Below, piece by piece: positions 42,491 through 64,000 of a stretch of DNA of 64,000 nt. The position numbers and the translations under genes were made by a program. The DNA comes from Omphalotus guepiniiformis. Its lineage: Eukaryota; Basidiomycota; Agaricomycetes; Agaricales; Omphalotaceae. The notes beneath the pieces are model-generated. The model worked only from the letters and a program-made list of their open reading frames with translations, was not told where the DNA came from and made no database searches. The stretch's first letter is position 1. Each line of letters begins with the position of its first letter. Where the stretch lies: contig JAQOOI010000077.1 of NCBI GenBank assembly GCA_028554645.1, positions 1 through 64,000 of the forward strand, in the 5' to 3' direction.

Positions 42491-44024
42491 CTTATATAGA
42501 GTATTAAAATAAAATATATAAGTGGTACCTCTTATCGTCAAACTTATGCATGGCTATCAAATTTAACATGCAATTAAATAAAAATATATATAAATTATAG
42601 CTATCCTTTCTTCTTTTTAATTTTTTAATAGCATAACAGAACAATGCATAAAATTAATATTTTTTCTAATCTATCTATTTTGATTCATTTGCGATTTTAT
42701 CTTTAATATTTCATTAAAACCTTCTGATGTTAGATGTTCTTTAGTTTTTATCATATAACTAACTTTTTTAAAATCTGAAAAATCTAAACTTTTTACACCT
42801 AGTACAGGGTACTTCTCAAAAAAGGGTATTATTATATTAACAATGTCAGATATTTTTGTAATATGAAGACCTGCTGTTTTTTCTAAAATATAAATATTTT
42901 TATGTTTTACTTCAGCACTGGCTTCTTCAGCAAGGACATTTGCATTAAGGGTTTTATTATCATATAATTTAAAGAAAGCAGCAAGACCTTTGATTACCTC
43001 TAGCTCTCTAATATGTAAATTTATTGAGTATCTTAATGTAACTTTAACTTTGGAGGCTGAATTAATAACTTTATTAGTAAGTGAGGCTCCTTCTAAGTAT
43101 TCGGAAGGTTTGCTAGTAATTAAATGGAATGATCCATCTCCACTAGTAAAACCAGCTACTCAAAAAGGATCAGGTATACCCTTAAAGATATAATTAGGTT
43201 TTTCTATAAGATCAGCATTAGGAAAAGCTATCTTTAAATTATCAGAAAGACCTCAATTAAGGGAACTTTTTAAACCTACTAATTTTAGTATACCTCTATC
43301 AGTTAAATGTTCTCGTTTTTTAATTATATCAAAACATTGTTTAAAGATTAAATAATCAGAAACTTTACAGGTAATAAGAGGATATTTATCAAAATGGTCA
43401 ACTATGAATTGAATTTCTTTAAAAGATTCTACTATATATTGTACCGAATTTATACCATTATTTCTTATTGTTCCTACACCTAGTGTGTATTTAATATCTT
43501 CTAATATAGCAATATCTTTTTTATGCAGTTTAATTGTAAAAACAGGTAATACTCTTCATTTAGTTTTCATTTTAGCATCAGGTCGTATTGAAATAGAAAA
43601 GCATCCTTCAGCATCTGTAAATCCAGTTAAAAACCACGGATTAAGTTTAGTACCTCCTAATGGTAAACTACAGTAATTTAGAGTAGAAAATGAATTATTA
43701 TTTAATTGTTTAGTAGGGATTTTGATTCGATAGTTTCTTTCGAAACCCATTAGAGTACACCTTAAAGGTACCTTTTTATTTTTAAAATTAAAGGTTCCTC
43801 AATTACCGTCTACTCGTTGCTCTTTTACAGAATATTCTTGTGGCCGCAAAGCGTGTGGGTTTAAAAATTCTGACTTAGATCCGCGATAGCCCATTTTATT
43901 TTCATCTATCTTATGACTTATTACCATACCTGAGTGATTAGTTCAGCCACTTATAGTTTTTCAATTATAGCTTGGTATCATAAGCTTTAGGGTGTCCCCG
44001 GAGTTTGGTAATTGCTCCCGCTTT
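42491..44024 (-). mobile_element. rnl group I intron 1, twin of the cox1 intron at 55261-56987
   Basis: It lies between rnl segments matching bacterial 23S around position 1670-1690. The core shares with the cox1 intron long tracts such as CTGTAAAAGAGCAACGAGTA, ATCTAAGTCAGA and CCAAACTCCGGGG (minus strand). It encodes a two-motif LAGLIDADG protein. Confidence 0.85.
42671..43750 (-). CDS. LAGLIDADG homing endonuclease in rnl intron 1
   Basis: About 359 residues with several TGA-Trp codons and no frame breaks. First motif LNPWFLTGFTDAEGCFSI (about residue 37) and second DPFWVAGFTSGDGSFHL (about residue 185), each followed by the helix and YPLITCKVSDY / YPVLGVKSLDF modules typical of this subfamily; ends KSQMNQNR. 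Free-standing after the intron core. Looks intact; closest relative in the window is the cox1 protein at 55500-56555. Confidence 0.9.
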
Positions 44025-46060
44025 AGCGTATTTCCAAAGACGCTAGCAGGTAATCTTGCCGAGTTCCTTAACAACTTTTAGCTCTACGCCTTAGTATTCT
44101 CTACCTACGAACCTGTGTCGGTTTAGGGTACGGTAGTAAAAATATTAAATATTAAAAAATAGATAAACCAAAAAAATATAAAATTATATTTTTTGGTTTT
44201 AGTTTATCAAATTAAATAAAAATTAAATAAAATAATATTAATTTCCTGGTCCATTAATTTTATCTTATTAAAATTATTATAGGACTTTCTATTATTTACT
44301 CATCAGCCATAACTTTGGTTAGGGTCCTTAGAGGCCGCATTAACACATTTTCAAAGATTTAATCTAGTTGTGCAACCCTTTCGTTTTCGGCGAGAAGTAT
44401 TATTAACTTCTTTAACGTTACTCATGTCAGCATTCTCTCTTCAGTTGCCTAAAAATAATGAAACACTATTTTTTCAATAGTTTGACTGAATGTTCTACTA
44501 CCTAGATAAAGAATAAAAATATTATATAAAAATATAATAAAATATTAATTTTTATTCAATACCAACACGATATCGGTTGATTGTTTAAGACCCGTTAAAT
44601 TTTCGGCGCTACAATCTAGACTGCTGATGCGTTGTTACATACGATCATTATAAGTAGCTACTACCAAGCTCACTTCACAGCTGTATACGATTTTGCTACG
44701 TCCTTAATTTCACTTAACAATCATTTGGGACCTTGATCTGTGTTCTCGGCTGTTTCCGTCTTGACTACTCAACTTAGCATGAATAGTCTGAATATCTACT
44801 ATCAATTTATGTAATTCCGAGATTCGCCTCCAAAGGTAAGATTTCTACGTCCCCGCAACCTAAACGCCAAAAAGGTTAATGTAAAAAATTACATCATCCT
44901 CACTTGCTATTACAAAAGTGAGCGATACCTAATTCTTGTTGGGAGTTGCCTTTCTGTACCTCCATAAATCTATAAATGTAGATGTCATACTTAAATATGT
45001 TTCGGTAGAAAACCAGATAGCACCAGGTCAGATTGGTATTTCGCCGCTTACCAAAACTCTTCGGAGAATTATGCAACATTCACCCGTTCGATCCATTATA
45101 ATCTGGTCTTGGTAAGATCACCTGGCTTCGGGTCTAATAGAAGTAACTTATCCATCACTATATTAAACAAAAATTATAGTCCAGTCGCTTTCGCTAGGGC
45201 TTTTAACCTTGCTACTCCTATTAACTTGCTGACCCATTATGCAAAAGGTACGCCGTCATTCATTAATCTTTAAAAGTAGAATTTCGACTGCTTATAGAGT
45301 TACTAATTCAATTATTTCATATAAAAAATTAAAAAAAAAATTTTTAAAATTTTAAAATGTTGTTTACTACAATATATTTTATTTCAAACATTTCCTTTAC
45401 AGTACTTTTCGCTATCACTAAATTTATAATACTTAGCCTTAGAGGATGGTACCCCTATATTCCAACAAGTTTTCTCTCATTGTACTTTTAAATTTATAAT
45501 AAAAAGAATCTATAAATAATATTATTTATAAATACTAATTAGTATTTTTAATTATTTTATAAATCTACAGGACTTAGATATTCACCTACTTTAGAGCAAT
45601 TAATAAAATTATTTATTTTTAACCTAGTTGTTATAATACTTTTTAATTAAATTAAAAATTTATAAGTTTAAACTATAAATAACAAGGATTGCTAATTAAA
45701 TTTAATTTAATTTTTAATAAAAATCAAATTATTAATAATAAAATAAATTTTAATTATTCAATTTATAAAATAATTTAGGCTAATCCGATTTCACTCACCA
45801 TTACTTTCGGAGTCTCGGTTGATTTCCTTTCCTTTCCCTAATAAAATGTTTTACTTCAGGAAGTAATTAATATTAAAGGTTTACCTTAGGATCGCTTTTT
45901 TTAAAACAAAAATAAATATAAAAAAATATTTTAAAAAGCTTTTGGTATATTTCCTCCTTTTTTATAAATTTGATAGTTATCCTTAATAACCCCTTTAAAT
46001 TACTTTGATGTTATAACAATATTGTCATCGATACTTTTAAATTTTTAATTTTTTTTAATG

Positions 46061-46476
46061 ATCTTTTTTAATATATATTTAATTAATATAATTTTAACTT
46101 TAAATAAATTTAAAAAAAATTTTTTTTAACCAATGTCACTATGACTATACCTGCTTTAGCAGCCCTTGCTTTTTTTGTTTTTTGTTTGTTTTTTTTTTTG
46201 TGTTTTTTTTGTTTTTTTTTTTGTAGCAGCCCTGCTGTAGCTATCCTGCTGTAGCAGCCCAGCTTTAGCTTCCTCTGCTTTAGCAGCTCACTCGCTTTCC
46301 CTTTCCCTCGCTCCGCGCTTGGGTGGAAGCGAGACCCGCTAAGTGGGTAGTGGGTGAGCGAGCGTGAGGGGAAGCGCTTGCTTTTGATTTAAATGTAGCT
46401 ATTATTTAACATTTAAGGTAAAGCAAGCAAGAGGTAGTATTAAATTTTTAAATTAAGTTATAGGGGTAAAATATAT
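46061..46476. other. cox1-rnl spacer
   Basis: T-rich low-complexity run with TTTTTTG units (46165-46222), then GC elements (46223-46375). No tRNA between the two genes was seen. Confidence 0.6.

Positions 46477-64000
<17,524 letters not shown>

Larger units (their letters stand above)
33505..46060 (-). rRNA. rnl: Large-subunit ribosomal RNA (rnl), six introns
   Basis: Exons (5' to 3', minus strand, ends approximate): 46060-44025, 42490-42275, 40676-40591, 38529-37575, 35911-35850, 35128-35044, 33914-33505. Complementary landmarks: GAAATCAACCGAGACTCCG near the 5' end (45805-45825), ACCGACACAGG (about 44120), CCTAAGGTAGC (42310), GTTTGACTGGGGCGGTC (about 38355), GGGATAACAGGCTGAT (35900), CACATTGTCTCGGTGGTTTG (about 35865) and the sarcin-ricin loop AGTACGAAAGGA (about 33835). 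The 3' end, with GATAAGTGCTGAA, lies near 33580. An expanded variable region (37750-38310) holds a GC element. It is transcribed in the same direction as cox1, which lies just upstream. Confidence 0.93.

Noticed and set aside
42990..43676. Plus-strand frames within rnl intron 1
   Set aside because: Antisense shadows of the minus-strand LAGLIDADG gene.

Overview
This window is part of a fungal mitochondrial genome. It is AT-rich and carries atp6, nad6, nad2, nad3, atp9, a cox3 5' region, nad4, rnl and most of cox1. TGA is read as tryptophan (genetic code 4): conserved Trp positions in nad2, nad4, cox3, cox1 and the intron proteins are TGA. Genes lie on both strands, nad2 and nad3 overlap by one base, and there are many remnants of linear-plasmid genes (B-family DNA polymerase, phage-type RNA polymerase, small membrane proteins). 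This fits a filamentous fungus, and I would guess Basidiomycota (Agaricomycetes); the lineage is an inference. rns, cob, cox2, nad1, nad4L and nad5 were not found here.

Layout. 1-5.3 kb: duplicated leader segments, a broken plasmid-type ORF, then a probable integrated linear plasmid flanked by short inverted repeats and carrying a shattered DNA polymerase (+) and a coiled-coil ORF (-). 5.8-8.1 kb: atp6 and nad6 on the minus strand. 8.1-11.1 kb: repeat-rich spacer with a tRNA-like gene carrying an insertion and a truncated nad2 copy. 11.1-13.5 kb: nad2-nad3. 14-18 kb: plasmid-type and unrecognised broken ORFs. 18.5 kb: atp9. 19.3-21.5 kb: cox3 leader and the first ~154 codons of cox3 fused in frame to a ~430-residue foreign ORF. 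22.2-23.7 kb: two plasmid-type membrane ORFs, one split by a 188-bp GC-rich insertion with a 12-bp flanking duplication. 25.4-28.1 kb: nad4 with one group I intron. 28.3-33.5 kb: spacer and plasmid RNA and DNA polymerase remnants. 33.5-46.1 kb (minus): rnl with six introns, including one group II intron that encodes a LAGLIDADG protein. 46.5-64 kb (minus): cox1 with 11 introns, running off the window and including an 11-nt micro-exon.

Two themes run through the window. First, short GC-rich palindromic elements built on the near-palindrome CTGCTTTAGCAG and related motifs occur throughout spacers, introns, pseudogenes and even inside nad2 and nad4, where they add in-frame residues. Second, introns and plasmid sequences have moved: homologous introns sit in nad4 and cox1, another homologous pair sits in cox1 and rnl, and plasmid ORFs lie behind duplicated cox3 leader sequence. 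The respiratory genes and rnl supply complexes I, IV and V and the ribosome; homing endonucleases spread the introns.

Limits: splice sites were inferred by hand from protein or rRNA continuity plus the group I rule (U before the intron, G at its end). rRNA ends are approximate.
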